DNA from: Bradyrhizobium sp. AZCC 2262
GTDB lineage: Bacteria > Pseudomonadota > Alphaproteobacteria > Rhizobiales > Xanthobacteraceae
Assembly: GCF_036924535.1 (NCBI RefSeq)
Contig: NZ_JAZHRT010000001.1
Span: 2,356,001-2,420,000 of the forward strand
Direction of reading: 5' to 3'
Length of the DNA: 64,000 nucleotides
Part shown: positions 15,400 to 24,559 of the stretch, one piece after another
Layout: the number at the start of each line of letters is the position of its first letter
Numbering within the stretch: position 1 is the stretch's first letter
The notes under the pieces: generated by a model
What the model was told of the DNA's origin: nothing
Databases searched by the model: none
Seen by the model: only the letters and a program-made list of their open reading frames with translations
Position numbers and translations under genes: made by a program

Positions 15400-18300
15400 A
15401 TGACCGAATCTCTCATCGACGGCGCCGCCGTGCCGCTCCCGATCCGTGCCACCGCAGTTGTCGCTTCTGCCGCCGTCAAGGCTGCGCGCCAGCTTTTGAC
15501 CGATCTTGAACGGGGTCGGCGCCTCGACGCCGCTGTTCTGCGCAATGCCATGGAGGCAGCGTTTGCCGCCTCCGATGCGACCGGTGCCTGGAACTGGAAG
15601 ACGGCCTATGACGCGTGTGAAGCGGCAACCGTCCTGTTCCTGCGACGGTATGGCGCCGCCATGCGCGCCAAGGCGGTGTCGCCGGCCGCCATGCTGCCGA
15701 TGCTGCTGAGGATCGCGAGCCTCCTTCCGACGCAGACACGGCGGTCCGAGGAAAGCGAATCTCTCCAGCAGTTCTCCACGCCGATCGGACTGGCATACGT
15801 CGCCAGCGTCGCTGCCGCGATCACCCCCGCCGACGTCGTTCTGGAGCCATCGGCCGGCACCGGCCTTCTTGCGATCCTCGCAGAACTCGCCGGCGCCTCG
15901 CTCGTTCTTAACGAGTTCGCCGAGAGCCGCGCCGGCATTCTCGGTCAGATCTTTCCGGCCGTCTCCACCACGCGGTTTGACGCCGCACACATCAACGACC
16001 ACCTCGACGCGCGCATCGTGCCCAGCGTCGTGCTGATGAACCCCCCATTCTCGGCCGCGGTTCATGTCGATCGCCGGATGGCGGATGCGGCGATGCGGCA
16101 CGTCGCTTCCGCGCTGGCCCGTCTTCCGGAAGGTGGACGGCTGGTCGCCATCACCGGCGCAAACGTCGCCCCCGACGATCCCGTGTGGACGGAGTCCTTC
16201 AAGCGGCTGCAGGAACAGGGCCGGGTCGTGTTCTCGGCGGCAATCGACGGCGCTGCCTATGCCAAGCACGGCACCACCATCGAAACCCGCCTGACCGTTA
16301 TCGATCGAGGGCCGGCGGACGACATCGCGTCGTTGCCGGCAACCGCCGGCATCGCGCCTGACCTGCCGACTTTGCTCGACTGGGTCGTCCGGTGCGTGCC
16401 ACCACGCCGCCCAATCGTGGGCGTCGCGGTGGCGGCAGTGCCAGCAATTGCCAGCCCGTCGACACCTCGAACCGTCCGCGCCTACGTCGCCCAGCGCCAG
16501 CCCGTGACGGCGGCGCCAGCATCCGAGCTCGTGGCGACGGTAGTCGCCTATGAGCCTATCGACTGGGCGCCCGCAGATGCCAGCAAGATCACCGATGCGC
16601 TTTATGAATCCTACGCGTTGCAGTCGATCCGCATTCCGGGCGCGCACGCCCATCCCACCGAGCTCGTGCAGTCGGCCGCAATGGCTTCGGTCGCATCGCC
16701 AAAACCATCCTACTGGCCGCATTTGCCGGCCAATGTCATAGCGGATGGCATTCTGTCGGACGCGCAGCTCGAGAGCGTCATCTACGCCGGCGAGGCGCAT
16801 TCGGAATTTCTCGCGGGCTCCTGGACCGTCGATGCGACGTTTGATGTCGTGGCGGCAGCGCCTGATGACGGCGAGAATGCCGTTTGCTTTCGACGCGGCT
16901 GGTTCCTCGGCGACGGCACAGGCGCGGGCAAGGGACGGCAGGTCGCCGGTATCCTGCTCGACAACTGGCTCAAGGGCCGCCGTCGTGCGGTCTGGATCAG
17001 CAAGTCTGACAAGCTGATCGAGGATGCGCAGCGCGATTGGTCGGCGCTGGGGATGGAGCGCCTGCTGGTCACGCCGCTTTCCCGTTTCCGGCAGGGCACG
17101 CCAATCCGGCTTGGGGAAGCCGTCCTATTTACCACCTACGCTACGCTGCGCACCGATGAGCGCGGAGAAAAGCTTTCGCGCGTACGGCAGATCGTTGAAT
17201 GGTTCGGCTCCGACTTCGACGGAGTGATCGTCTTCGACGAGAGCCACGCCATGCAGAACGCGGTTGGCGGCAAGGGCGAGCGGGGAGACCAAGCGGCCTC
17301 TCAGCAGGGGCGCGCGGGCCTGCGACTCCAACATGCCTTGCCGAATGCCCGCATCGTCTATGTCTCGGCGACCGGCGCAACTACCGTGCACAATCTTGCT
17401 TATGCCCAGCGGCTGGGACTATGGGGCGGCAATGACTTCCCATTCGCCAGTCGGGCCGAATTCGTCGAGGCGATCGAGGAGGGCGGAGTCGCTGCCATGG
17501 AGGTGCTGGCGCGCGACCTCAAGGCGCTCGGCCTCTACGCGGCGCGCTCGCTCTCCTACGAGGGTGTCGAATACGAACTCGTCGAACACCAGCTCACGCC
17601 CGAGCAGATCCGTATCTACGATGCCTATGCCGGCGCATTCAGCATCATTCATAACAATCTCGACGCTGCGATGCGCGCCGCCAACATCACCGGCGAGACC
17701 GGCACGCTGAACGGGCAGGCAAAGTCCGCGGCGCGATCCGCCTTCGAAAGCGCCAAGCAGCGCTTCTTCGGCCATCTGCTCACCTCAATGAAGACACCCT
17801 CGCTGACCCGCTCGATCGAGTGCGATCTCGACGCCGGCCATGCCGCCGTCATCCAGATCGTCTCGACTGGCGAGGCGCTGATGGAGCGCCGGCTCGCGGA
17901 GATCCCGACCGAGGAGTGGGGCGACATCCAGGTCGACATCACCCCGCGCGAATATGTCCTCGATTATCTCGCCCATTCCTTCCCGGTCCAGCTCTACGAG
18001 CCATTCACCGATTCCGAGGGCAATCTCTGTTCACGACCTGTCTATCGCGACGGCCAGCCGGTTGAGAGCCGAGAAGCCGTCACCCGTCGTGACCGTCTGA
18101 TCGAGAAGCTCGCCTCGCTTCCGCCCGTGCCGGGTGCGCTCGACCAGATCGTTCAGCGCTTCGGAACGGACATGGTCGCCGAGGTTACCGGCCGCTCGCG
18201 CCGCGTCATTTGCAAGCATGATCGGCTGATAGTCGAGACCCGCGCCGCGTCAGCCAATCTCGCCGAGACCGCTGCTTTCATGGATGACGCCAAGCGCATC

Positions 18301-19731
18301 CTCGTCTTCAGCGATGCCGGCGGCACGGGGAGGAGCTACCACGCCGAACTCTCTGCGCGGAATCGCAGGCTGAGGGTTCACTACCTGCTCGAGCCGGGCT
18401 GGAGGGCGGACGCCGCCATTCAGGGCCTGGGTCGTACGAACCGCACTAACCAGGCGCAGCCGCCGCTGTTCCGGCCCATTGCGACAGACGTGAAGGCGGA
18501 AAAGCGCTTTCTCTCTACCATCGCCCGCCGTCTTGACACGTTGGGCGCGATTACGCGCGGCCAGCGCCAGACCGGTGGTCAGGGCCTGTTCAGGCCCGAG
18601 GATAATCTCGAAAGCCATTACGGCCGCGATGCGCTGCGTCAGCTCTATCATCTGCTTGTTCGCGGCAAGGTGGAGGGTTGCTCGCTTGAGACGTTCGAGG
18701 ACGCGACCGGCCTGAAGCTTATGGATGTCAACGGGATCAAGGACGAGCTGCCGCCGATCACCACCTTCTTGAACAGGCTCTTGGCGCTCACCATCGACCT
18801 GCAGAACGTCCTGTTCACCGTATTCGAGCAACTGCTCACCGCTCGCATCGAAGGTGCGATCGCGTCCGGCACCTACGATGCCGGCCTGGAGACGCTACGC
18901 GCCGAGAGCTTCGTCGTTGCCGATCGGCGCGTCATCTATACCCATCCCGGGATCGGCGCGGAGACACGGCTACTCACCATCACCGAACGGCGGCGCAACC
19001 GTCCGGTGACGCTGGACGAGGCGCTCGATCGGCTTTCCGATTCGTGCGGTGTTCTGCTCGTCAACGAGCGCTCGGGCCGGGCCGCCGTTCAGGTGCCGGC
19101 TCCGAGCCTCATGCTCGACGATGGCGAGATCGAACGGCGCGTGCGGCTCATCCGGCCGATGGAGCATAACAGCCTTCCGCTGACGATGATGGCGGAAAGC
19201 CATTGGGAGGAGGTCAACCGCGAACGCTTCAGCACGGCCTGGCTGGCGGAACTCACCGAAGTGCCCGAGTTCACCGACAGCACCATCCATGTGGTGGCGG
19301 GCCTGCTGCTGCCAATTTGGAAGCGGTTACCGCAGGAGTCGACACGGATCTACCGGCTTCAGACCGATGCCGGCGAGCGCATCATCGGCCGCAAGGTCTC
19401 GCCGGCCTGGGTGGTGACTGCGCTGGCTGGCAACGCGCCGGCACTGACGCCGGACGTCGCCTTCGCCGCGCTGCTCGAAGGGCGCACGGTTCTCGACCTT
19501 GCCGAGGGCCTGAAACTTCGACGCGTCCGCGTCATGGGCGCACATCGCATCGAACTGTCCGGCTTCAGCGACACCATGCGGGACCGTCTGCGCGCCTCTG
19601 GGCTCTTCGGGGAGATCATCTCCTGGAAGCTGCGCATGTTCGTTCCGACCGACGCCACTGGCGTCGGCGTCCTGGCCAAGGTGCTCGAACGCTATCCGGT
19701 CGAGCGGACCTGTGAACGGGAGGCTGCGTGA
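15400..19731 (+). CDS. Methylase plus strawberry-notch-type helicase, single 1443-aa protein
   Basis: This very large protein combines two machines. Residues about 125-310 are a class I SAM-dependent N6-adenine-type methylase: FSTPIGLAYVA, LEPSAGTGLLA (SAM loop) and LMNPPFSA (catalytic NPPF). Residues about 470-1150 are a superfamily 2 strawberry-notch (SNO) NTPase: GDGTGAGKGRQ (Walker A variant), FDESHAMQNAVGGKGERG (DEAH-like box II with the SNO signature), VSATGAT (motif III) and QGLGRTNRTNQAQPP (motif VI, SNO C-terminal domain). Such fusions occur on plasmids, ICEs and phages, and probably remodel or methylate DNA entering or leaving the cell; the exact role is unproven. The stop overlaps the next gene's start (TGATG). 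Confidence 0.88.
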   Translation: MTESLIDGAAVPLPIRATAVVASAAVKAARQLLTDLERGRRLDAAVLRNAMEAAFAASDATGAWNWKTAYDACEAATVLFLRRYGAAMRAKAVSPAAMLPMLLRIASLLPTQTRRSEESESLQQFSTPIGLAYVASVAAAITPADVVLEPSAGTGLLAILAELAGASLVLNEFAESRAGILGQIFPAVSTTRFDAAHINDHLDARIVPSVVLMNPPFSAAVHVDRRMADAAMRHVASALARLPEGGRLVAITGANVAPDDPVWTESFKRLQEQGRVVFSAAIDGAAYAKHGTTIETRLTVIDRGPADDIASLPATAGIAPDLPTLLDWVVRCVPPRRPIVGVAVAAVPAIASPSTPRTVRAYVAQRQPVTAAPASELVATVVAYEPIDWAPADASKITDALYESYALQSIRIPGAHAHPTELVQSAAMASVASPKPSYWPHLPANVIADGILSDAQLESVIYAGEAHSEFLAGSWTVDATFDVVAAAPDDGENAVCFRRGWFLGDGTGAGKGRQVAGILLDNWLKGRRRAVWISKSDKLIEDAQRDWSALGMERLLVTPLSRFRQGTPIRLGEAVLFTTYATLRTDERGEKLSRVRQIVEWFGSDFDGVIVFDESHAMQNAVGGKGERGDQAASQQGRAGLRLQHALPNARIVYVSATGATTVHNLAYAQRLGLWGGNDFPFASRAEFVEAIEEGGVAAMEVLARDLKALGLYAARSLSYEGVEYELVEHQLTPEQIRIYDAYAGAFSIIHNNLDAAMRAANITGETGTLNGQAKSAARSAFESAKQRFFGHLLTSMKTPSLTRSIECDLDAGHAAVIQIVSTGEALMERRLAEIPTEEWGDIQVDITPREYVLDYLAHSFPVQLYEPFTDSEGNLCSRPVYRDGQPVESREAVTRRDRLIEKLASLPPVPGALDQIVQRFGTDMVAEVTGRSRRVICKHDRLIVETRAASANLAETAAFMDDAKRILVFSDAGGTGRSYHAELSARNRRLRVHYLLEPGWRADAAIQGLGRTNRTNQAQPPLFRPIATDVKAEKRFLSTIARRLDTLGAITRGQRQTGGQGLFRPEDNLESHYGRDALRQLYHLLVRGKVEGCSLETFEDATGLKLMDVNGIKDELPPITTFLNRLLALTIDLQNVLFTVFEQLLTARIEGAIASGTYDAGLETLRAESFVVADRRVIYTHPGIGAETRLLTITERRRNRPVTLDEALDRLSDSCGVLLVNERSGRAAVQVPAPSLMLDDGEIERRVRLIRPMEHNSLPLTMMAESHWEEVNRERFSTAWLAELTEVPEFTDSTIHVVAGLLLPIWKRLPQESTRIYRLQTDAGERIIGRKVSPAWVVTALAGNAPALTPDVAFAALLEGRTVLDLAEGLKLRRVRVMGAHRIELSGFSDTMRDRLRASGLFGEIISWKLRMFVPTDATGVGVLAKVLERYPVERTCEREAA

Positions 19732-20792
19732 TGCCGCGCGACGCTTCCGAACTGGCACGCCGTCTCGCGCGTGAGGCCGAGGCCGTGTGCCGCCATTATC
19801 TCTCCAACGGCAAGCGCGAGGGGCGGTACTGGCTGGTTGGCGATGTCCACAACACGCCAGGCCGTTCGCTATTTGTGAGGCTCCAGGACTCGCCGAAAGG
19901 ACCTGCCGGCAAGTGGACAGACGCCGCGACCTCTGAGCACGGGGATTTGCTCGACATCATCAGAGAAAGTCTTGAGCTTCGCGATTTCCGCGAGGTCGCG
20001 GCGGAAGCGCGGCGATTCCTGAACTTGCCTCGTGCTGAACCACAACCGAACTTGAAATCGGTGCGTCCGCCAGCAGTGGCTGGATCGCAAGAAGCAGCAA
20101 GGCGCCTCTTTGCGATATCGCAGCCGATCGAAGGAAGCGTGGTCGAAGCCTATCTGCAGGCTCGGGGAATAGCCCGCGTGTACCATGACGGCAACCTGCG
20201 CTTCCATCCGCGCTGCTACTATCGACCTGACGAGCACCTTCCGACCGAGACCTGGCCGGCGATGATTGCCTGCGTCACGGACCTTGATGGCCGAATCACC
20301 GGCGTGCATCGCACCTGGCTCGATCCGGATGGTTTTGACCGCATTCGACTCGGCAAAGCTCCGATCGACACACCACGACGGGCGATGGGTGACCTGCTCG
20401 GCAACGCGGTGCGTTTTGGCCCGGCGGACGACGATGTACTTGTCGCCGGCGAAGGCATCGAGACGATGCTGTCGCTTCGCTGCGTGCTTCCAACCTTTCC
20501 GATGGCAGCCGCCCTTTCGGCCAATCACCTCGCGGCCATGCTACTATCGTCGAGTTTGCGTCGCCTCTATATCGCCCGCGACGCCGATGCCGCCGGCGAC
20601 ACAGTACAGATCACACTTGCGCAGCGCGCAGGAGCTGCCGGCGTCGAGGCGATTGCCTTGTCGCCACGGCTGGGCGACTTCAACGAAGATCTGCACGTCT
20701 TCGGCCTTAACGCTCTCCGAGCAACGTTGCGGATTCAGCTTGCACCTGAGGACGTCGACCGCTTCCTCTTGCCTGCGACAGCGCTCGGATAG
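19731..20792 (+). CDS. Toprim domain-containing protein (primase-like, DUF7146-type)
   Basis: The 353-residue protein is translationally coupled to the helicase-methylase gene. Its N terminus (CRHYLSNGKREGRYWLVGDV) resembles plasmid and phage primase-associated domains. The Toprim fold follows, with VAGEGIETMLSL (catalytic Glu) and YIARDADAAG (DxD metal site). Toprim proteins make primers or nick and join DNA. No zinc-finger (CHC2) domain is present, so priming may need a partner. It fits a role in complementary-strand synthesis or in stabilising transferred DNA. Confidence 0.85.
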   Translation: MPRDASELARRLAREAEAVCRHYLSNGKREGRYWLVGDVHNTPGRSLFVRLQDSPKGPAGKWTDAATSEHGDLLDIIRESLELRDFREVAAEARRFLNLPRAEPQPNLKSVRPPAVAGSQEAARRLFAISQPIEGSVVEAYLQARGIARVYHDGNLRFHPRCYYRPDEHLPTETWPAMIACVTDLDGRITGVHRTWLDPDGFDRIRLGKAPIDTPRRAMGDLLGNAVRFGPADDDVLVAGEGIETMLSLRCVLPTFPMAAALSANHLAAMLLSSSLRRLYIARDADAAGDTVQITLAQRAGAAGVEAIALSPRLGDFNEDLHVFGLNALRATLRIQLAPEDVDRFLLPATALG

Positions 20793-21103
20793 CTGCGTTT
20801 GCCTTCCATCGACGTCAGCAGATCGGTCGCGGGCATCCAATGCCGGCGAGGGCCGCGACCACGGCCTTCTAGAGGGCGATCGGACGGCAAGCGACCCGGG
20901 CCGGCAATGGCAGACGTGCGGCTATTTTCCGCCGGCCCTTCGGGCCTTTGCACCGCGAAGCAAAATAGCCGCACCTCTGCCATCCTCCGCTGGCGCTTCG
21001 GCCCTCCGCTGCCGCTCCGGGTTCTGGCCCGTCCCGCCCGCCGTCTGAGTGATCGCCACGAAGGCCGCGATGGGCGCGGCCGAACCGGCAAAGGACCTAC
21101 CTC
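20793..21103. other. Gene-free structured leader of the DUF2493 gene
   Basis: No coding potential is visible in these 311 bases. They contain the large nested inverted repeat listed at 20907-20983 and a smaller stem, GGCCGCG (21063) pairing with CGCGGCC (21075), shortly before the start codon at 21104. Confidence 0.6.
20907..20983. repeat. Long nested inverted repeat upstream of the DUF2493 gene
   Basis: ATGGCAGA and TGCGGCTATTTT (20907-20928) pair with AAAATAGCCGCA and TCTGCCAT (20962-20983), giving 20 paired bases with one 2x2 internal mismatch. Inside lies a second hairpin, GGCCC-TTC-GGGCC (20934-20946 region). It could form a cruciform in DNA or a long RNA stem; which one matters is unknown. 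Confidence 0.8.
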
Positions 21104-22027
21104 ATGACCGATCATGATGACATCGAGCCAGCGCACGGCGTATCTCCGACCGAGCACGTCCTCAGCGAACTGCAGCTCTTTGGCTATCGTCCCTTCGACG
21201 ACCAGCCTGATCCCAGACCGATGCCCGAAGGTAAGATGATCGCTGGCGCCGTGGCCGACATCTTCGACGCCCTCGTCGCCACCCTGAACGACACCCGGCT
21301 CGAGCCGGACCTGGAGGACCTGCTCTGGTCGACCGTCAACCTCTTCCATCGGGCCACCGACCGCATCGAACGCCAACTCGACGACAACGAACAGGCGCAA
21401 CGCAAGAGCCAGCGCGAGCAGAACGGCTCGGAGGTGCAATCGGTCGAACTTGAACGCCTAACGGCCGAGGGCATCACGTTGATCGAACGTCGCAACTGTC
21501 TCGAACTCTTCCGCGATCTGGCCATCGAACGCTTCGAGATGCACACCGGTTCATCCTGGCGTCCTCGGTCGGGATCGCTTGTCAACCATCGCACGCTCAC
21601 CGCGGCGATGATCGACTCCCGGGAGTTCATCGCAGCCAAGCGCCGCGCCGAGACCGAGGTCATGTTGCCGGCAGGACCAAAGATCGCTCTTACCGGTGGC
21701 CTCGACTTCAACGACCACCATCTGATCTGGGATCGCCTCGACAAGGTGCACGCCAAGCATCCCGACATGGTGCTGATCCATGGCGGTTCGCCAAGGGGCG
21801 CCGAGTTGATCGCCTCCAAATGGGCTGTTAACCGCAAGGTACCGCAGATCGCTTTCAAGCCGGACTGGACCAAGCACGCCAAGGCGGCACCGTTCCGACG
21901 CAACGATGCCATGCTCGAACTACTGCCGATCGGCGTCATGCATTTCCCGGGCACGGGAATCCAGGACAACCTCGCCGACAAGGCGAAGCGCCTCGGCATC
22001 GCCGTTTGGAAATTCGGCGCTTCATGA
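21104..22027 (+). CDS. DUF2493 (SLOG-like) domain protein
   Basis: The 307-residue protein has a helical N-terminal half (residues 1-190: VADIFDALVATLN, then a charged helix around ERQLDDNEQAQRKSQREQNG). The C-terminal DUF2493 Rossmann-like domain shows IALTGGLDFNDHHLIWDRLD, MVLIHGGSPRGAELIASKWA and RRNDAML. DUF2493 belongs to the SLOG superfamily of nucleotide- or ligand-binding proteins often found on mobile elements and in conflict systems. Its exact role is unknown. Its stop codon overlaps the next start (ATGA). Confidence 0.85.
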   Translation: MTDHDDIEPAHGVSPTEHVLSELQLFGYRPFDDQPDPRPMPEGKMIAGAVADIFDALVATLNDTRLEPDLEDLLWSTVNLFHRATDRIERQLDDNEQAQRKSQREQNGSEVQSVELERLTAEGITLIERRNCLELFRDLAIERFEMHTGSSWRPRSGSLVNHRTLTAAMIDSREFIAAKRRAETEVMLPAGPKIALTGGLDFNDHHLIWDRLDKVHAKHPDMVLIHGGSPRGAELIASKWAVNRKVPQIAFKPDWTKHAKAAPFRRNDAMLELLPIGVMHFPGTGIQDNLADKAKRLGIAVWKFGAS

Positions 22028-22647
22028 GCGCCGACCTGCCATCCACACCACCGAGGTGGAGTTGCATCGCCGCAACTCCGCCTCCTTTCAACTGCATGTT
22101 CGAATTTGCGCCGTGGCGGTGGTGGAAGGCGCAACCATACCCCTTTGCATATGGAGCCACCACCGTGCTCGCCCTTGGACTTCTCCTGAACTTCGCTGGC
22201 ATTGGCTTGTTCTGCTGGCTGATCTTCACGTTGGCAGTATACGCCTTGCCATTCTTTGTCGGACTCTACGTGTTCATGATAGCATTGCACGGTGGTGCCG
22301 GCATCCTCGGTGCGCCGCTTGTTGGCATTGCTGCCGGCGGGATCACTCTTGCGATCGGTCAAACGGCCTTCGCAATGACACGCTCCGTGATCACCCGTGC
22401 CATCGTTGCCGCCCTGTTTGCTGTCCCGGCGACACTTGCTGGCTATCAGGTCGTATTTGCGATGTCGCAAATCGGCGTGCCGTCATTGGCCTGGCGTGAG
22501 ATCTTCGCCTGTCTCGGCGCGATCTTTATTGGCGGCACGGCGTGGACGCGGTTGACCGTCTTCACCGAGGCCCGCCCGCTCGATTCGGGCGGGGAGGCTA
22601 GGAATGATCCTCAACCAGTTCTCTCAGCCGCAGCACATCAGAAGTGA
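22024..22647 (+). CDS. Predicted membrane protein
   Basis: The ATG at 22024 overlaps the DUF2493 stop by four bases, indicating coupling. The 207-residue product has four or five hydrophobic segments between residues 45 and 180, including TTVLALGLLLNFAGIGLFCW, LPFFVGLYVFMIAL, ALFAVPATLAGYQVVF and EIFACLGAIFIGGTAW. No catalytic motif was recognised. Its place next to ICE maintenance genes suggests an accessory role; entry exclusion or a conjugation helper is only a guess. Confidence 0.65.
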   Translation: MSADLPSTPPRWSCIAATPPPFNCMFEFAPWRWWKAQPYPFAYGATTVLALGLLLNFAGIGLFCWLIFTLAVYALPFFVGLYVFMIALHGGAGILGAPLVGIAAGGITLAIGQTAFAMTRSVITRAIVAALFAVPATLAGYQVVFAMSQIGVPSLAWREIFACLGAIFIGGTAWTRLTVFTEARPLDSGGEARNDPQPVLSAAAHQK

Positions 22648-23194
22648 TACCGCGCTATCTGCGTGTCGAACTTGTCGACTACAGCCGTGCGCCGAAGGCG
22701 GGTCATCGAGCTTGAGCCAAGGCCAGTCGCGACCTTCTTCAGAACACTTCGATGAGATGGCAGTGATCACGTCCGGTGCACATGGATGCGGCGCTGGAGC
22801 CGTTCGTTGGCGGTTGGCTTTATGCTGACGTTATCGCCCTTTTGTCTTCCTTCGTTTCTTTTCCTACGCTGAATCATTTCGACCTCTTGCCGAGCCGAAC
22901 CGAAGGCCGCCATCTTCTCCCGGACTTGTGGTTGAGCACGCGACGCACGTGGCCTCTTTGATGGCTCGATCTGGCCGAAGACCGGCTGCGCCTCGATCGT
23001 CTGAGCCGCAACGCTGTCGACGCGACTTTCTTCCCCTGGGCTAACGCCCATTCCTCGCGAGGCAAGAAAGTCGCGTCGACAGCATCCTCCGCTGCGCTCC
23101 AGCCCTTCGGGTGCGTCGCCGATCGTCCTCGGCCTGCAGATCGCCATCGAGGCCGCGATGGTCGCGGGCTCGAAACACAAACAGGAGAAGTGAC
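22648..23194. other. Intergenic region and structured DUF736 leader
   Basis: No gene is convincing in these 547 bases; the short ORFs have no recognisable domain. The right half contains the 20-bp perfect inverted repeat at 23013-23083 and a small stem CCGCGA/TCGCGG (23153-23167) upstream of the DUF736 start, preceded by AGGAGAAG. Confidence 0.55.
23013..23083. repeat. Perfect 20-bp inverted repeat with inner hairpins, DUF736 leader
   Basis: The arm at 23013-23032 (begins GCTGTCGACGCGACTTT) is exactly complementary to 23064-23083. Between them lie TGGGC-TAAC-GCCCA and the palindrome CCTCGCGAGG, so the whole could fold as a three-way or cruciform structure. The segment ATCCTCCGCTGCGCT that follows closely matches the one following the DUF2493-leader repeat. 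Confidence 0.85.
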
Positions 23195-23515
23195 ATGGCT
23201 ACCATCGGTTCCTTCAAGAAGGTCGGCAACGATTTCCAGGGCGAGATCATCACGCTCAGCCTGCAGGCCAAAGGCGTCCGCATCGTCGCGGAATCCAACG
23301 CCGCCAACGACAAAGCTCCGAGCCACCGCGTTTTCGTGGGCCGTGCCGAGATAGGTGCCGCCTGGTCGAAGCGTTCCGAAGAAGGTCGCGACTACCTCTC
23401 TCTCAAGCTTGATGACCCGTCCTTCAACGCGCCGATCTACGCTAACCTGTTCGACGACGAGGGCGGCGAAGGCTACACCCTGCTGTGGTCGCGGCCGCGG
23501 AAGAACGGCGAGTAA
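23195..23515 (+). CDS. DUF736 family protein
   Basis: The 106-residue protein begins MATIGSFKKVGNDFQGEIIT and contains SHRVFVGRAEIGAAWSK and DYLSLKLDDPSFNAPIYANL, all hallmarks of DUF736. Members are small, highly expressed proteins on rhizobial plasmids and ICEs; no biochemical role is established. A strong ribosome site (AGGAGAAG) and a good terminator suggest an independent, well-expressed unit. The start at 23195 is where family homology begins, although the frame is open upstream. Confidence 0.9.
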   Translation: MATIGSFKKVGNDFQGEIITLSLQAKGVRIVAESNAANDKAPSHRVFVGRAEIGAAWSKRSEEGRDYLSLKLDDPSFNAPIYANLFDDEGGEGYTLLWSRPRKNGE

Positions 23516-23529
23516 GTATCGCTGCGCCG

Positions 23530-23565
23530 AGCCCCGCCCGGTCAATCCGGGCGGGGCTTCCTTAG
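23530..23565 (+). terminator. Rho-independent terminator after the DUF736 gene
   Basis: A 12-bp perfect stem (AGCCCCGCCCGG, loop TCAAT, complement) is followed by TTCCTTA. It begins 14 bases after the DUF736 stop codon. Confidence 0.85.
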
Positions 23566-23681
23566 TGCCCAAGTAAGACGAAAGGCGTCGCGAGGCTCGC
23601 CGGGGCGCAGGCCTGAGTTTTCGAATAGCCCAGTGGAGCTTAATCGGGTCGAGGGCGAGTCTTCGCACTCCGCTTGCGAGA

Positions 23682-23909
23682 TTAGCTACGAGCCTTGGAT
23701 GTTTTTTCGTCGAGCAAATCCCCGGGCCGAACCTCCAGCGCCTGAGCCGTTTCCCAGATTGTAAGCAGGGTTGCATTTTGCAGCCCTCGCACCATGCTGC
23801 TGATAAAGGCGCGATCGACACCCATTCGCTCGGCGACAGCTTCTTGACTTAGCCCCAAGGCCAAGCGGAATTTGCGTGCGTTTGCTCCAAAGACCTTGCG
23901 AATGTCCAT
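23682..23909 (-). CDS. XRE-family helix-turn-helix regulator
   Basis: The 75-residue protein is essentially one XRE/Cro DNA-binding domain: ARKFRLALGLSQEAVAERMGV is followed by the recognition helix DRAFISSMVRGLQN and ALEVRPGDLL. I use ATG 23909; an upstream TTG would add six residues. It is the only minus-strand gene in the 11.7-46.9 kb block and points away from the DUF2285 genes, which fits a small repressor acting on divergent promoters of the element. Confidence 0.85.
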   Translation of the reverse strand: MDIRKVFGANARKFRLALGLSQEAVAERMGVDRAFISSMVRGLQNATLLTIWETAQALEVRPGDLLDEKTSKARS

Positions 23910-24127
23910 CCGCAGGATAGGAGGCAATCGCGTATTTCAATGCTACGTGCTATAATACGCGGGCACGAGCCGGCCCTTGGCACCGCCGCCTCAAATGTTC
24001 CAACGATTCTTTGATCTCCTAAGCACACAAAAACCTGTAGATCGCTTGACCTAGTCGGTACGACAATAGCTCAGGTGCAGCTAAGGTTCGCCAAATCGAA
24101 GCTTCTCGACCAATAGGAGTTTCTTGC

Positions 24128-24406
24128 GTGCCGCCGCTTGATCCCGAAGTTGCAGATCTAGCTCCTGATGAGCCGACGCTAACGCCGTATGACCGGCAAC
24201 ACGCCGTCACTTATGTGCGACTCCTCGATGCTGAAAAAGCCAACGCCGATTGGCAAGAAGTCGTGCGTATTGTTCTCCACATCGATCCTGCCGTGGAGCC
24301 AGCTCGTGCCCGCGGTGCTTACGAGAGTCATTTGGCGCGTGCCAAGTGGGCTGCGCGCCACGGTTATCGTGAACTCCTCGCCCGCGGATGGCCGAAGAGC
24401 GAATGA
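24128..24406 (+). CDS. DUF2285-like small DNA-binding protein
   Basis: The 92-residue product starts with GTG at 24128, nine bases after AGGAG. It contains TPYDRQHAVTYVRLLDAE, VVRIVLHIDP and HLARAKWAARHGYREL, the pattern seen in small DUF2285-type proteins that accompany trb-type elements. The function is inferred as regulatory because related genes lie next to HTH genes. No enzyme motif is present. Confidence 0.7.
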   Translation: MPPLDPEVADLAPDEPTLTPYDRQHAVTYVRLLDAEKANADWQEVVRIVLHIDPAVEPARARGAYESHLARAKWAARHGYRELLARGWPKSE

Positions 24407-24559
24407 TGACGCTTGTTTGAAGAAGACATGACGTCTCGTTGAAGCCCAATCAAAAGCGCGAATGACCCCATTGGCTTCACCGAATGCCGCAACCAGAAAT
24501 GGTCACATTTATCAGGCTGCAATTCCCCATCGTTAGTGCAGTGCAATGGGGAAGTCGTT

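Noticed and set aside
15346..16800. Long minus-strand ORF (484 codons) opposite the methylase-helicase gene
   Set aside because: It is antisense to the conserved methylase domain and its composition (Arg/Gly/His-rich) is that of a GC-rich shadow frame.
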